Below are positions 17,095 through 26,155 of a DNA stretch of 64,000 bases, one piece after another. The number at the start of each line of letters is the position of its first letter. Position 1 is the stretch's first letter. A program made the position numbers and the translations under genes. The notes below the pieces were generated by a model. It did no database searches. It worked only from the letters and a program-made list of their open reading frames with translations, and was not told the origin of the DNA. This stretch comes from Plectonema cf. radiosum LEGE 06105 (GTDB lineage: Bacteria; Cyanobacteriota; Cyanobacteriia; Cyanobacteriales; Nostocaceae), in assembly GCF_015207665.1 (NCBI RefSeq), contig NZ_JADEWL010000024.1, positions 1 to 64,000 on the forward strand, written 5' to 3'.

Positions 17095-18075
17095 ATTTTT
17101 AATTCGTACCACGATTCAGCAGCATCTAGCTTTTTAATACTTGCATTTGTAAGTATTATTTTTGTATTTATTTACCTGAGAATACTTAGGTATAATTCTT
17201 GAGAACTTAATCAAAACTTTATAAAAACGTCATTAAATTAAAATAAATTTGATTATTTTGTTCAGTAAAAAGATATATGTTATACGTAAATGTAGATAAT
17301 CCTGATTAAAATTTATATTATGACAAGATAAAAAAAGTCGAGGTAAAAGATATTTTAATAAGTAGGACAACTAAAATAGCATTTTACAAAAGTTGAGTTC
17401 ATTAAAGCCTGTTTAATAATTAATGCTTAACTTTAGAACAGTTGTCTATATTAAGAGGTGACATTTTTAATCAAAAAACGATTTACTATGTAAGTGAAAA
17501 ATTGATTAATACAAAGTAATTCATAGTTATTTCAACCATCAACTTGATATACAAGTTTTTCTCCAATTATCTGGATTATTAACCCAATTAATCAATTATT
17601 TTTCGTCACAAATCAACTTGTTTCTCATTGATGCGATATTTTTTACAGGTCTTTTTGTATCTGTGATTATACTCTGTAAAAAGAAAATATGTTATGTGCT
17701 GTAGAACTGAAACTAATTGGTTTTTATCATCCTCTGAGATAGAGAAATCCAGTTTGATTGTTGAATAAAATTAATGGGATTACCCCTGGGTATGATATTG
17801 CTATGATAGAAAACTCTCTGCAATCAATCCTTCAATTCGTAAACTATACAAGTCGGGTTTTTATCAAATTTGTCAGCTTGTTACAGATACTGATTCTCAA
17901 ATAAATAATTTTGTTTTGGAAAATAATAATTTAAGGTTATTGATTTATTGATTAGACAAATAATTGCTAAAAATAAATTAACATCTTGCTTGATAAAATT
18001 AATCACCAAATTGATAAAAACAAACTAAACTAGCAGTAAAATCTTCAAAACCTCAAATCCTCCAACTATATAGTC

Positions 18076-18792
18076 ATGAAAAAATCCCATTTAAAAATGA
18101 ATCGTCTGCAAGAAGTTTTAGTTACTGGTTTAATCGGAGAACTTCCTGGGATTGCTTTAGGACCAAAATTAAGAAAGTTAATATATCCAACTATATTAGC
18201 TCAAATGGGTAAATCAGTTTACATCCAAAATGGTGTTGAACTTTTAGGTGCTTGCAATATAAAACTTGGGAGTGGAGTACATCTTTTTAAAGGAGTTCGT
18301 ATAGATGGTTTGGGACATGAAAACAATCAAATTATTATAAAAGAAGGAGTTGCTGTTGAACGTAACGTTGATATTGGAGCCTTAGACAACACACAAGTAT
18401 ATATTGACAAAGGTACATTTATTGGTGTAGGTGTTTGTATTGCTGGACCAGGAAACATTAAGATTGGTAAACGTTGTTTAATTGCAGCTCATAGTGGAAT
18501 CTTTGGTAATAACCATATCTATGCAGATCCATTAAAATGCATTGCCGATCAAGGAGTGATTCGTAAAGGAATTACCATCGAAGATGATTGCTGGTTGGGA
18601 CATAATGTCACGGTAACAGATGGAGTAACTATTGGTAAAGGTAGTGTTATTGGTGCGGGTGCGGTAGTTACTAAAGATATTCCTGCTTATTCAATCGCTG
18701 TGGGTATACCAGCACGAGTTATTAAAACTCGTCTTCTCAAAGAATCGATAAATCCTCAAGAGTTGCAAGTAATGTCAGCTAATTCTAGATAA
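18076..18792 (+). CDS. Left-handed beta-helix (hexapeptide repeat) acyltransferase 1
   Basis: A 238-residue WbbJ/Maa-type O-acyltransferase. Hexapeptide turns run from about residue 55 to 215 (IKLGSGVHLFKGVRIDG, VAVERNVDIGALDN, ITIEDDCWLGHNVTVTDGV, IGKGSVIGAGAVVTKDI). The conserved active-site region reads AAHSGIFGNNH, followed by a DP-x-x-x-I-x-x-QG motif. The N-terminal 40 residues are a helical lead without a signal peptide. Such enzymes move acetyl or other acyl groups from CoA to sugars; the acceptor here is unknown. The next gene is a close paralogue in the same direction 107 bases on. A role in modifying sheath or capsule polysaccharide is only an inference. Confidence 0.85.
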   Translation: MKKSHLKMNRLQEVLVTGLIGELPGIALGPKLRKLIYPTILAQMGKSVYIQNGVELLGACNIKLGSGVHLFKGVRIDGLGHENNQIIIKEGVAVERNVDIGALDNTQVYIDKGTFIGVGVCIAGPGNIKIGKRCLIAAHSGIFGNNHIYADPLKCIADQGVIRKGITIEDDCWLGHNVTVTDGVTIGKGSVIGAGAVVTKDIPAYSIAVGIPARVIKTRLLKESINPQELQVMSANSR

Positions 18793-18899
18793 AATCGCGA
18801 CTCAGCTAGGGACAAGTTCTAATTTCATCGCCACAGAGTAAGTTTTAAAATTAGTTCGAGCATTGCAGCTTTGTTACACAAAATCAGGGAAATATAATT

Positions 18900-19595
18900 A
18901 TGAATCGTAAGCAAATTCCAGCAAAATTGAAGCGGTTACAAGAAATAGTTTTAATCGTCCTGTTAACAAATATTCCTACAAAATTTATCGGTTCTAGATT
19001 ACGAACTTTTTTCTATCGCAGTATCTTCAGAAGCTTGGGTAAACAAGTTTATTTACAAGATAGCGTTGAATTTATTAATACTAATTGTATAGAAATTGGC
19101 AATGGAGTACAAATTTTGCGAGGTGCAAATATCAATGCTATAGGACATCCTAACAATAAAATTTCTATTGGTGATGGGGTACAAATTCAACAGGGTGTTG
19201 ATATTAGAGCATTGAATGATACTCATATCAAAATTGCAGAAAACACATTTATCGGTCCTTATGTTTGTATCGCTGGATCGGGAAACATTCAAATAGGTAA
19301 AGGTTGTTTAATTGCAGCCCATTCGGGATTGTTTGCCAACAACCATAATTTTACAGACCCATTTGAATATATTGCCAAACAAGGTATTACTCGTAAAGGA
19401 ATTATTATAGAAGATGACTGCTGGCTCGGACATAATGTAACGGTAATAGATGGAGTGACTATAGGTAAAGGTTGCGTGATTGGTGCTGGTTCAGTGGTAA
19501 CAAAAGATATCCCTCCTTATTCCGTAGCCGTAGGTACTCCAGCAAAAGTTGTAAAAAGCCGTATTCAACAGAAGGAACTGGTGAATCTGAATTGA
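18900..19595 (+). CDS. Left-handed beta-helix (hexapeptide repeat) acyltransferase 2
   Basis: A 231-residue paralogue of the preceding gene with the same layout: a helical N-terminus (LQEIVLIVLLTNIPTKFIG), hexapeptide turns from about residue 55, AAHSGLFANNH, a DPFEYIAKQG motif, and IIIEDDCWLGHNVTVIDGV. The two proteins are similar from end to end, so this is a tandem duplication. AGGGAA stands about 8 bases before ATG 18900. The donor is expected to be acyl-CoA and the acceptor a sugar; neither can be read from the sequence. Confidence 0.85.
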   Translation: MNRKQIPAKLKRLQEIVLIVLLTNIPTKFIGSRLRTFFYRSIFRSLGKQVYLQDSVEFINTNCIEIGNGVQILRGANINAIGHPNNKISIGDGVQIQQGVDIRALNDTHIKIAENTFIGPYVCIAGSGNIQIGKGCLIAAHSGLFANNHNFTDPFEYIAKQGITRKGIIIEDDCWLGHNVTVIDGVTIGKGCVIGAGSVVTKDIPPYSVAVGTPAKVVKSRIQQKELVNLN

Positions 19596-20049
19596 GATGG
19601 GAAAAAGTATACCCGACAACTGGAAGTGCGGGGCTATACAAGCAAAGCCCAGCGGAGGTGGTTAAGTGGATATTCATACAGAAAAAGTATTAGAAGTCGG
19701 ATTTCGTCACAGTTACTCGACTTCTTTGCTCAAGAAACATATTTATTTAAATCAACGTCGAAAAACAACAAAGCCGCCGATTACACTTGGATTTGTCACA
19801 AGTAAGTGGTAAGCGTTGAGTGAGGGATTGATTTTCCCACTACTACTCACTACTACTTCCAACTTCCTTCTTGTTTGTGAGAAATGGGGGTAAAGTGCCA
19901 AACTTCGATCTAAGAAAATAATTGTAGGGTATCTATCATTATATATTCTCCAAAAATAGGTCTATTTTGGGTAATATAAAGAAGTTATCTTTTCTGCAAC
20001 AGCAGATACTAAAAAGAACTTTTTCGATTAGCCCTGTGGAGAAATTGCT
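19596..20049. other. Intergenic region between acyltransferase 2 and psbI
   Basis: A 454-base gap holding a MITE-like repeat at 19791-19885 and presumably the psbI promoter. A weak palindrome-like CGAAGTTTGG... stretch follows the repeat. No gene is seen. Confidence 0.5.
19791..19885. repeat. MITE-like repeat A, copy 1
   Basis: A 95-bp non-coding element ending in ATTTGTCACAAGTAAG on the left and CTTGTTTGTGAGAAAT on the right, i.e. short terminal inverted repeats around ATTTCTCACAA. A second copy in opposite orientation is at 45331-45436, with matching inner sequence (GTGGTAAGCGTTGA, GATTGATTTTCCCACTACT, CTTCCAACTTCCTTC). Confidence 0.8.
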
Positions 20050-20166
20050 ATGTTGAGTTTAAAAATCGCTGTTTATGTTGTTGTTGGGTTATTTTTAGCT
20101 ACATTTATCTTTGGATTTTTGTCAAATGACCCAGCTCGTAACCCCGGACGTAATGATTTTGAATAA
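20050..20166 (+). CDS. psbI: Photosystem II reaction centre protein PsbI
   Basis: A 38-residue single-pass membrane protein of photosystem II, associated with D1 and CP43. The sequence begins [19 protein letters not shown] and ends [18 protein letters not shown], the standard PsbI length and C-terminal signature ([10 protein letters not shown]). One transmembrane helix spans about residues 5-24. It is monocistronic: an unrelated gene lies far upstream and a strong intrinsic terminator follows 57 bases after the stop. Confidence 0.97.
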   Translation: MLSLKIAVYVVVGLFLATFIFGFLSNDPARNPGRNDFE

Positions 20167-20223
20167 ATATAGTCCCTTTCGTCCATAATCCCTGCTATAT
20201 TGGCAGAGGTTAGTATTAATACC

Positions 20224-20294
20224 AAGGACACGTCGAAAGAATCGTCAGTAATTGTTTTTTAACTATTTTCTTTCGTAAACGTGTCCTTTTTTGG
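20224..20294 (+). terminator. Intrinsic terminator of psbI
   Basis: The arms AAGGACACGT and ACGTGTCCTTTTTT, with inner CGAAAGA / TCTTTCG support, form a long stem ending in a T run, 57 bases after the psbI stop codon. Confidence 0.8.
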
Positions 20295-20464
20295 GCGGAA
20301 TCTGCTCGTAGGCTAAGTAGAAGGCTTTAGTTAGAAGTTTATTTTTAAATTTGTTTGGAAATTTCTTTAGAAAATTTTCTAAATATTTTATGCTTCTAAC
20401 TTGTTTATTAACTGTTCTTTAGCTTGCCTTAAAGACTGTTTGTTGGCTTATATAATGCGTAAGT

Positions 20465-22948
20465 ATGCTTCATCCAGTTCTACCGCCCGAATTACCACAT
20501 TTTCTCGAAACACCAGCCGTAGTAGATGTCTCTGTAAATACTAGTAGCACAAAAATTAGTACTTTACCCCAACAATCTTCTACAAGAAAACCGATTTTTC
20601 ACGGGCAAGATAATTCTTACCCACCCGAATCTTTTGGGAAAACCCAAAATCCATCGAAAACTGCTATACCCGAAACTATTCTCCCACCGGAATTTTCACC
20701 AGTTACTGTCTCTAGAGATGCAGCATCTTTAGGGAAAAATTTGAGTATTGGCTATCAATTGGAGACTTTTGAAGCTGAAGCTGTTACTCAAACGGTGAAC
20801 AAAGGTAAGAATTTATCTCAACCTCAAGCAGAATCTATTACTAAAAATTTAACTAAAGCACCGCAGAAAATTGCTAACAACAAACCTACGAAAATAGAAT
20901 TTTATTCTCAAAATACAAACTCGACAACAGCACCAGCGACAATAGAATTCAAATCACGTTCTCAGGTACAAGCTCAAGAAGAAACTATACCCGAACCGCA
21001 ACCAGAAACAAACACTCAGCCAACCGACGAGCAACAACCACCATCACAACCACCATCACAACCACCATCACAACCACCAGCGGAAACCAGAAGAGTAATT
21101 GAAATTCTTGCAGATAGGCAGATTTACGATGAAAATCGTCGGGTTGTCACGGCTGAAGGTAATGTAGTAGTAAGATTTGATGGGTCTGTAGTAGATGCCG
21201 ATAGTTTACAGGTCAATATAGATAACTTAGTTGCAGTGGGTGAAGGAAACGTTGCAGTCACCAGAGGGGAGCAAGTTTTAAGAGGAAATCGGTTTACATA
21301 CAATTTTATTCAAGATACCGGGGATTTAGAAGGGGGAAGCGGCGAAATTAACTTAGCCCAAGCCCCAGAAGATTTTTCTTTCACTTCACCAGAAGTAGCA
21401 GCTGGTGGCGTACCTCGTCGTCCTCTGAGCGATAGAATTAGAAGAAATCAACCTTTAACTGGTATTGGTAGTCCTGGAGGGATTGGGGTTCAACTGGGTG
21501 GTAGAGATGCTCGAAATTTACCATCGGCTCAACCAACTGGAGGTGAAGTTAGACGTGTCCGGTTTGAAGCCGCACGAGTCGATTTTTATCCCAGAGGTTG
21601 GCAAGCAAGAGATGTCCGTATTACTAATGATCCCTTTTCTCCCCCAGAATTAGAGTTACGTGCAGACTCAGTTACTTTAAATCAAATTTCCCCTCGCCAA
21701 GATAAATTAAGATTAAGACGACCCCGTTTAGTCTTTGACCAAGGCTTAACTTTAGGTATACCAGGTTATACAAGGACTATTGATCGTAATCAGCGCGATG
21801 CTACTCCCGCTCCAGTTTCCATCGGTTTCGATGGTGACGAACGTGGTGGTTTATACCTAGAACGCTCCTTTCAAGTATTAGATACACCCCAGCTAAGTTG
21901 GAAAGTTACACCCCAATTTTTTGCTCAACAAGCCATACAAAATAATAACGGCAACTTTCCGGCATTATTCGGTTTGAAATCAAGCTTGAATGCTACCTTG
22001 AACGAGCGATCGCAAATTAATGCATCCACATCTTTAACAAGTCTGGATTTAACAGAATTAGAAGACAATTTACGTGGCAGCGTGCGATACAACTATTTAT
22101 TAGGCAATATTCAAAATCCCTATCAAGCAACAATAGAATACAGCTACCGCGATCGCCTTTATAACGGTAGTCTTGGTTTTCAAACTGTACAAAGCAGCTT
22201 CGGTGGAGTTATTATTTCTCCAAATATACCTTTAGGTAAAACTGGTTTAAACTTGAGGTATCAAGCAGGCGCTCAACAAATCAGTGCTAATACTGACCGT
22301 CAAGACTTACTCGATATAAATCGCAGCAATGACCGAATTTCCCTCGGACGCTTACAAGCCAGCGCTACCATTGGTGGAGGTATCACTCTTTGGCAGGGTA
22401 AGCCTTTACCAGCAACCAGAGAAGAAGGATTAAAATATACAGCTAATGTCGTAGTTCCCTACGTCCAAACATTTGGTTCAATAACTGGAACTGGTAGTTA
22501 TTACAGCAACGGCGAGAACCAAAATACCCTAGTAGGTACAATTGGATTGCAAGGACAATTCGGTCATTTTTCCAAACCATTTTTAGATTATACCGGCTTC
22601 AATATCAGTTATTCCCAAGGTACAAACGACGGATTATCACCTTTCTTATTCGACCGCTATGTTGATAATAAAGTTTTAAGCGCTGGTATTACCCAACAAC
22701 TTTACGGACCATTTCGTTTCGGATTTCAAACAAGCATCAATTTAGATACTAGTGAACGTACTAGCACTGATTATATTTTAGAATACAGCCGCCGTACTTA
22801 CGGTATTAGCCTGCGTTATAATCCCGTATTAGAATTAGGTGGTATAAGTTTTCGGATCAGCGACTTTAACTGGAGTGGTGGAACTGACCCATTTTCCGAT
22901 GATACAGGAGGAGTTAAACCTGTTGTGGGAGGAGTTGAACAACGGTAA
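20465..22948 (+). CDS. LptD/OstA-like outer-membrane protein (DUF3769)
   Basis: An 827-residue protein of the cyanobacterial DUF3769 family. Residues 1-215 are low-complexity and Pro/Gln-rich, with four PPSQ units near 195-205. About 216-310 is an OstA/LptA-like beta-jellyroll (EILADRQIYDENRRVVTAEG, GRNxVAVGEGNVAVTRGEQVLRG type pattern). The C-terminal 500 residues show alternating beta-strand patterns and an aromatic-rich end, as expected for an outer-membrane barrel. The family is thought to act in lipopolysaccharide transport to the outer surface, like LptD. No ordinary signal peptide is obvious at ATG 20465, so export or a different start remains open. No operon partner is near. Confidence 0.82.
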   Translation: MLHPVLPPELPHFLETPAVVDVSVNTSSTKISTLPQQSSTRKPIFHGQDNSYPPESFGKTQNPSKTAIPETILPPEFSPVTVSRDAASLGKNLSIGYQLETFEAEAVTQTVNKGKNLSQPQAESITKNLTKAPQKIANNKPTKIEFYSQNTNSTTAPATIEFKSRSQVQAQEETIPEPQPETNTQPTDEQQPPSQPPSQPPSQPPAETRRVIEILADRQIYDENRRVVTAEGNVVVRFDGSVVDADSLQVNIDNLVAVGEGNVAVTRGEQVLRGNRFTYNFIQDTGDLEGGSGEINLAQAPEDFSFTSPEVAAGGVPRRPLSDRIRRNQPLTGIGSPGGIGVQLGGRDARNLPSAQPTGGEVRRVRFEAARVDFYPRGWQARDVRITNDPFSPPELELRADSVTLNQISPRQDKLRLRRPRLVFDQGLTLGIPGYTRTIDRNQRDATPAPVSIGFDGDERGGLYLERSFQVLDTPQLSWKVTPQFFAQQAIQNNNGNFPALFGLKSSLNATLNERSQINASTSLTSLDLTELEDNLRGSVRYNYLLGNIQNPYQATIEYSYRDRLYNGSLGFQTVQSSFGGVIISPNIPLGKTGLNLRYQAGAQQISANTDRQDLLDINRSNDRISLGRLQASATIGGGITLWQGKPLPATREEGLKYTANVVVPYVQTFGSITGTGSYYSNGENQNTLVGTIGLQGQFGHFSKPFLDYTGFNISYSQGTNDGLSPFLFDRYVDNKVLSAGITQQLYGPFRFGFQTSINLDTSERTSTDYILEYSRRTYGISLRYNPVLELGGISFRISDFNWSGGTDPFSDDTGGVKPVVGGVEQR

Positions 22949-23036
22949 TGGGGTATTACAAGACAACTGTTCGGCTACCAAAGAGCGAGACGCGGACACA
23001 CGAAATTTATTACCCAGCATAATTAACGTAGTGGAG

Positions 23037-23450
23037 TACTAGTACTCCACCACATTAATTTTGAGGAGTTAAAATACCTCTTCGTAGGTTGGGTTAAGCG
23101 TTGGCGAAGCCTGTCCGACAGGACATAGCGCAACCCAACGCGGGTGCCGAGGCTCCACTACGTTTTGCTTCGCAACGCTTGCGCGAACAGCCCAACCTAC
23201 AATATTACATTGATTACCCCTCATAACTTATGTGACAGACTACTAGTACTTGACCACATTAATTTTGAGGAGTTAAAATACCTCTTCGTAGGTTGGGTTA
23301 AGCGTTGGCGAAGCCTGTCCGACAGGACATAGCGCAACCCAACGCGGGTGCCGAGGCTCCACTACATTTTGCTTCGCAACGCTTGCGCGAACAGCCCAAC
23401 CTACAATATTACATTGATTACCCCTCATAACTTATGTGGTGGACTACTAG
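23037..23450. repeat. Tandem pair of 204-bp repeat units
   Basis: Two nearly identical units begin TACTAGTACT at 23037 and 23241. Each contains CCACATTAATTTTGAGGAG at the left, the widespread palindromic core GTAGGTTGGGTTAAGCGTTG ... GCGCAACCCAAC, the stem TGTCCGACAGGACA, and CCCTCATAACTTATGTG at the right. The ends form imperfect inverted repeats, so each unit looks like a miniature element that was duplicated in tandem. Confidence 0.85.
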
Positions 23451-23497
23451 TAGTCCTTTGCATTAATTTTGACTGGTTCGTTTATTGCCGAAACCAT

Positions 23498-23525
23498 GTA
23501 GAGACGCGAAATTTCGCGTCTCTAC
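23498..23525. repeat. Perfect 28-bp palindrome, second copy
   Basis: Identical to the palindrome at 16989-17016 (GTAGAGACGCGAAA dyad), 190 bases before pcrA. Confidence 0.9.
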
Positions 23526-23715
23526 AACCCCTTAAAATTAATGTGATGGAGTACTAGTTTATAAATGTTTATTTCCCACAAGCAATAAATTTAATTAGTT
23601 AAATTTTGGTAATATTGTAACCTTAACAATATAAGACAATTGTACTGATGTGACAAAAAGGCATATTGCTACATTGCAACAGATTGTATTTTAATTTCGC
23701 TTACTCCTCACGCTC

Positions 23716-26076
23716 ATGACAACAACCATTGACTTTTTAAGTCACCTTAACCCCCATCAACGTCGCGCTGTCGAGCATTTTTGCGGTCCCTTGCTAGTTG
23801 TTGCTGGTGCGGGTTCTGGTAAAACACGAGCCTTGACTTATCGCATTGCTCATTTAATTGTCGAACATAAAGTTAATCCTGAAAATATTTTGGCGGTTAC
23901 TTTCACCAATAAAGCCGCACGGGAGATGAAAGAACGGATTCAAAAATTATTTGCCGAACAAATGGCAATGATTGAGTTTGGCAAACGTTACGATTTACTA
24001 TCAGAATACGAGCAAGTAAAGCTAAGGTCGAAAGTTTATAAACATATTATTAAAGATTTATGGTGCGGTACTTTTCATAGTTTACTTTCTCGGATTCTTC
24101 GCTTGGATATTGAAAAATACCAAGATGAAAAAGGACGCACTTGGAAGCGTAATTTTTCGATTTTTGACGAATCTGATGCTCAAAGTTTGGTTAAGGAAAT
24201 TGTTACCAAACAGTTAAATCTCAGCGATAAAAAATTTAATCCTCGTTCCGTTCGCTACGCCATCAGTAATGCGAAAAATCAAGGTTTATCGCCGCAAGAA
24301 TATGAGAAAGAAGAACCAAATTATAAAGGAAGAGTAATTGCAGAAGTTTATAATTGCTATCAAGATAAATTAGCTGAAAACAACGCCCTGGATTTTGACG
24401 ATTTGATTTTGGTTCCGGTAAGATTGTTTCAGCAAAATGAACAGGTTTTGGGTTATTGGCATCATAAATTCCGTCACATTTTGGTAGATGAGTATCAGGA
24501 TACAAACCGCACTCAATATCAATTGATTAGCTTATTATCTACCTACGGAGACAATAAAAGTCAGTGGAATTGGCAAAACCGTTCTGTGTTTGTAGTCGGC
24601 GATGCTGACCAATCAATCTATTCTTTTAGAATGGCTGACTTTACTATTCTGCTCGACTTTCAGCAAGACTTTGGTGATGGTTTAGAGGATGATGATACCC
24701 GTTCCATGGTCAAATTAGAAGAAAACTATCGTTCCTGTGAAAATATTCTGCAAGCTGCGAACTACTTAATTGAAAATAATACTCAGCGGATTGATAAAGT
24801 ACTTAAAGCAACTAGAGGTCAAGGCGAACAAATTTTTTATTTTAAAGCAGATGATGAAGTAGCTGAAGCTGACTTTGTAATTAAGAAAATTTGTGCTTTA
24901 GAGAAAGAAAATCCCAATTTAAATTGGGGAAGTTTTGCGATTCTTTATCGTACTAACGCTCAATCTCGCCCCTTTGAAGATGTTTTAGTGCGGAATTCCA
25001 TTCCCTATACTGTTGTTGGTGGATTAAAGTTTTACGATCGCAAAGAAATTAAAGATGTTTTGGCTTATTTAAGGGCGATCGCCAACCCCGCAGATAATTT
25101 AAGTTTATTAAGAGTAATCAATACACCCCGACGCGGGATTGGTAAAGCCACCATCGATAATTTAACAAACGCTGCTCAAGAATTGGGTATAACCATGTGG
25201 GAAATACTCAGTGACGAGACATCAGTTAATACCTTAGCAGGACGTTCGTCAAAATCGGTAAATAATTTTGCGAAGATGATTGGACGCTTGCAGCAACAAG
25301 CTGAAAATACTAGTGCATCAGAAATATTGCAAATTATTTTAGATGAATCCGGTTACGTCCAAGATTTGCACAACCAAGGAAACGACGAAGCAGAAGATAG
25401 AATACGCAACGTCGGAGAACTTTACAATGCTGTCCGTCAATATGAAGAAGAAGCAGAACAAGATGCTTCCCTGCAAGGATTTCTCGCAAGTACCGCTTTG
25501 AGTTCCGATTTAGATAATTTAAAAGACGGACAAAGCGCGGTATCTTTAATGACATTGCATTCTTCTAAAGGATTGGAATTTCCTGTAGTCTTCTTAGTCG
25601 GGTTAGAGCAAGGATTATTTCCCAACTATCGTTCTATAGATGACCCAGCAGCTTTAGAAGAAGAACGTCGTTTATGTTACGTCGGTATTACTCGCGCTCA
25701 AGAAAGGTTATTTTTGTCTCACGCACGAGAACGCAGGCTGTATGGAACCCGCGAACCCGCAGTCCGATCGCAGTTTCTTGATGAATTACCCAAGGAATTA
25801 TTAGCTACTGAATATCCTCGTAGTGTTACTTATACAAATAATGGCGGTCGTAGTTCTGCTAGTTACGATAATGGTTTTGATAATACAAGTAATGATACAG
25901 CAACCCCAAACTTCAATTGGCAAGTTGGCGATCGAGTAATGCATAAATCATTTGGAGCAGGTGAAATAACTCATATTTTTGGAGGAGGAAACAAACTTTC
26001 TGTAGCCATTAAATTTCCCGGTTTAGGTCAAAAAATCATCGACCCCAGAGTTGCTAAGTTACAAAAAATGGAGTAG
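23716..26076 (+). CDS. pcrA: UvrD/PcrA-type ATP-dependent DNA helicase
   Basis: A 786-residue superfamily 1 helicase, a usual length for PcrA. Motif I (GAGSGKT, residues 31-37), Ia (VTFTNKAAREMKERI), II (DEYQDTNRTQ), III (VGDADQSIYSFR), IV-V (LMTLHSSKGLEFPVVFLVGLEQGLFP) and VI (RRLCYVGITRAQERL) are all visible. The C-terminal region after residue 715 is Asn/Ser-rich and then ends in a Tudor-like KOW fold (GDRVMHKSFGAGEITHI) that in PcrA binds RNA polymerase. It unwinds DNA during repair, replication-fork maintenance and transcription-coupled processes. It appears monocistronic and starts at ATG 23716. Confidence 0.95.
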   Translation: MTTTIDFLSHLNPHQRRAVEHFCGPLLVVAGAGSGKTRALTYRIAHLIVEHKVNPENILAVTFTNKAAREMKERIQKLFAEQMAMIEFGKRYDLLSEYEQVKLRSKVYKHIIKDLWCGTFHSLLSRILRLDIEKYQDEKGRTWKRNFSIFDESDAQSLVKEIVTKQLNLSDKKFNPRSVRYAISNAKNQGLSPQEYEKEEPNYKGRVIAEVYNCYQDKLAENNALDFDDLILVPVRLFQQNEQVLGYWHHKFRHILVDEYQDTNRTQYQLISLLSTYGDNKSQWNWQNRSVFVVGDADQSIYSFRMADFTILLDFQQDFGDGLEDDDTRSMVKLEENYRSCENILQAANYLIENNTQRIDKVLKATRGQGEQIFYFKADDEVAEADFVIKKICALEKENPNLNWGSFAILYRTNAQSRPFEDVLVRNSIPYTVVGGLKFYDRKEIKDVLAYLRAIANPADNLSLLRVINTPRRGIGKATIDNLTNAAQELGITMWEILSDETSVNTLAGRSSKSVNNFAKMIGRLQQQAENTSASEILQIILDESGYVQDLHNQGNDEAEDRIRNVGELYNAVRQYEEEAEQDASLQGFLASTALSSDLDNLKDGQSAVSLMTLHSSKGLEFPVVFLVGLEQGLFPNYRSIDDPAALEEERRLCYVGITRAQERLFLSHARERRLYGTREPAVRSQFLDELPKELLATEYPRSVTYTNNGGRSSASYDNGFDNTSNDTATPNFNWQVGDRVMHKSFGAGEITHIFGGGNKLSVAIKFPGLGQKIIDPRVAKLQKME

Positions 26077-26105
26077 TTTCAACTATCAACTATCAATTAA
26101 AAATT

Positions 26106-26155
26106 GTTTATTGATAACTGATAACTGATAACTGATAACTGATAACTGTTAACTG
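26106..26155. repeat. Tandem ACTGATA repeat
   Basis: Four or more ACTGATA-type units between the convergent pcrA and pentapeptide genes, running up to the stop codon of the latter. Confidence 0.75.

Larger units (their letters stand above)
16782..18075. other. Repeat-bearing intergenic region after the response regulator
   Basis: A 1.3 kb A/T-rich gap without a convincing gene. Its first 320 bases hold three palindromic repeats (16818-16876, 16989-17016 and 17064-17094); the rest shows no structure I can name. It marks the end of the scytonemin locus. Confidence 0.6.
22949..23715. other. Repeat-filled region between the LptD-like gene and pcrA
   Basis: A 767-base gap. Two tandem 204-bp repeat units (23037-23450) and a perfect palindrome (23498-23525) take up about 440 bases; the rest is A/T-rich and shows no gene. 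Small reading frames here only translate the repeats. Confidence 0.7.

Noticed and set aside
23144-23557. Two similar short frames beginning MPRLHYVLLRNACANS-like.
   Set aside because: They are translations of the tandem 204-bp repeat; identity between them reflects the DNA repeat, not protein conservation.
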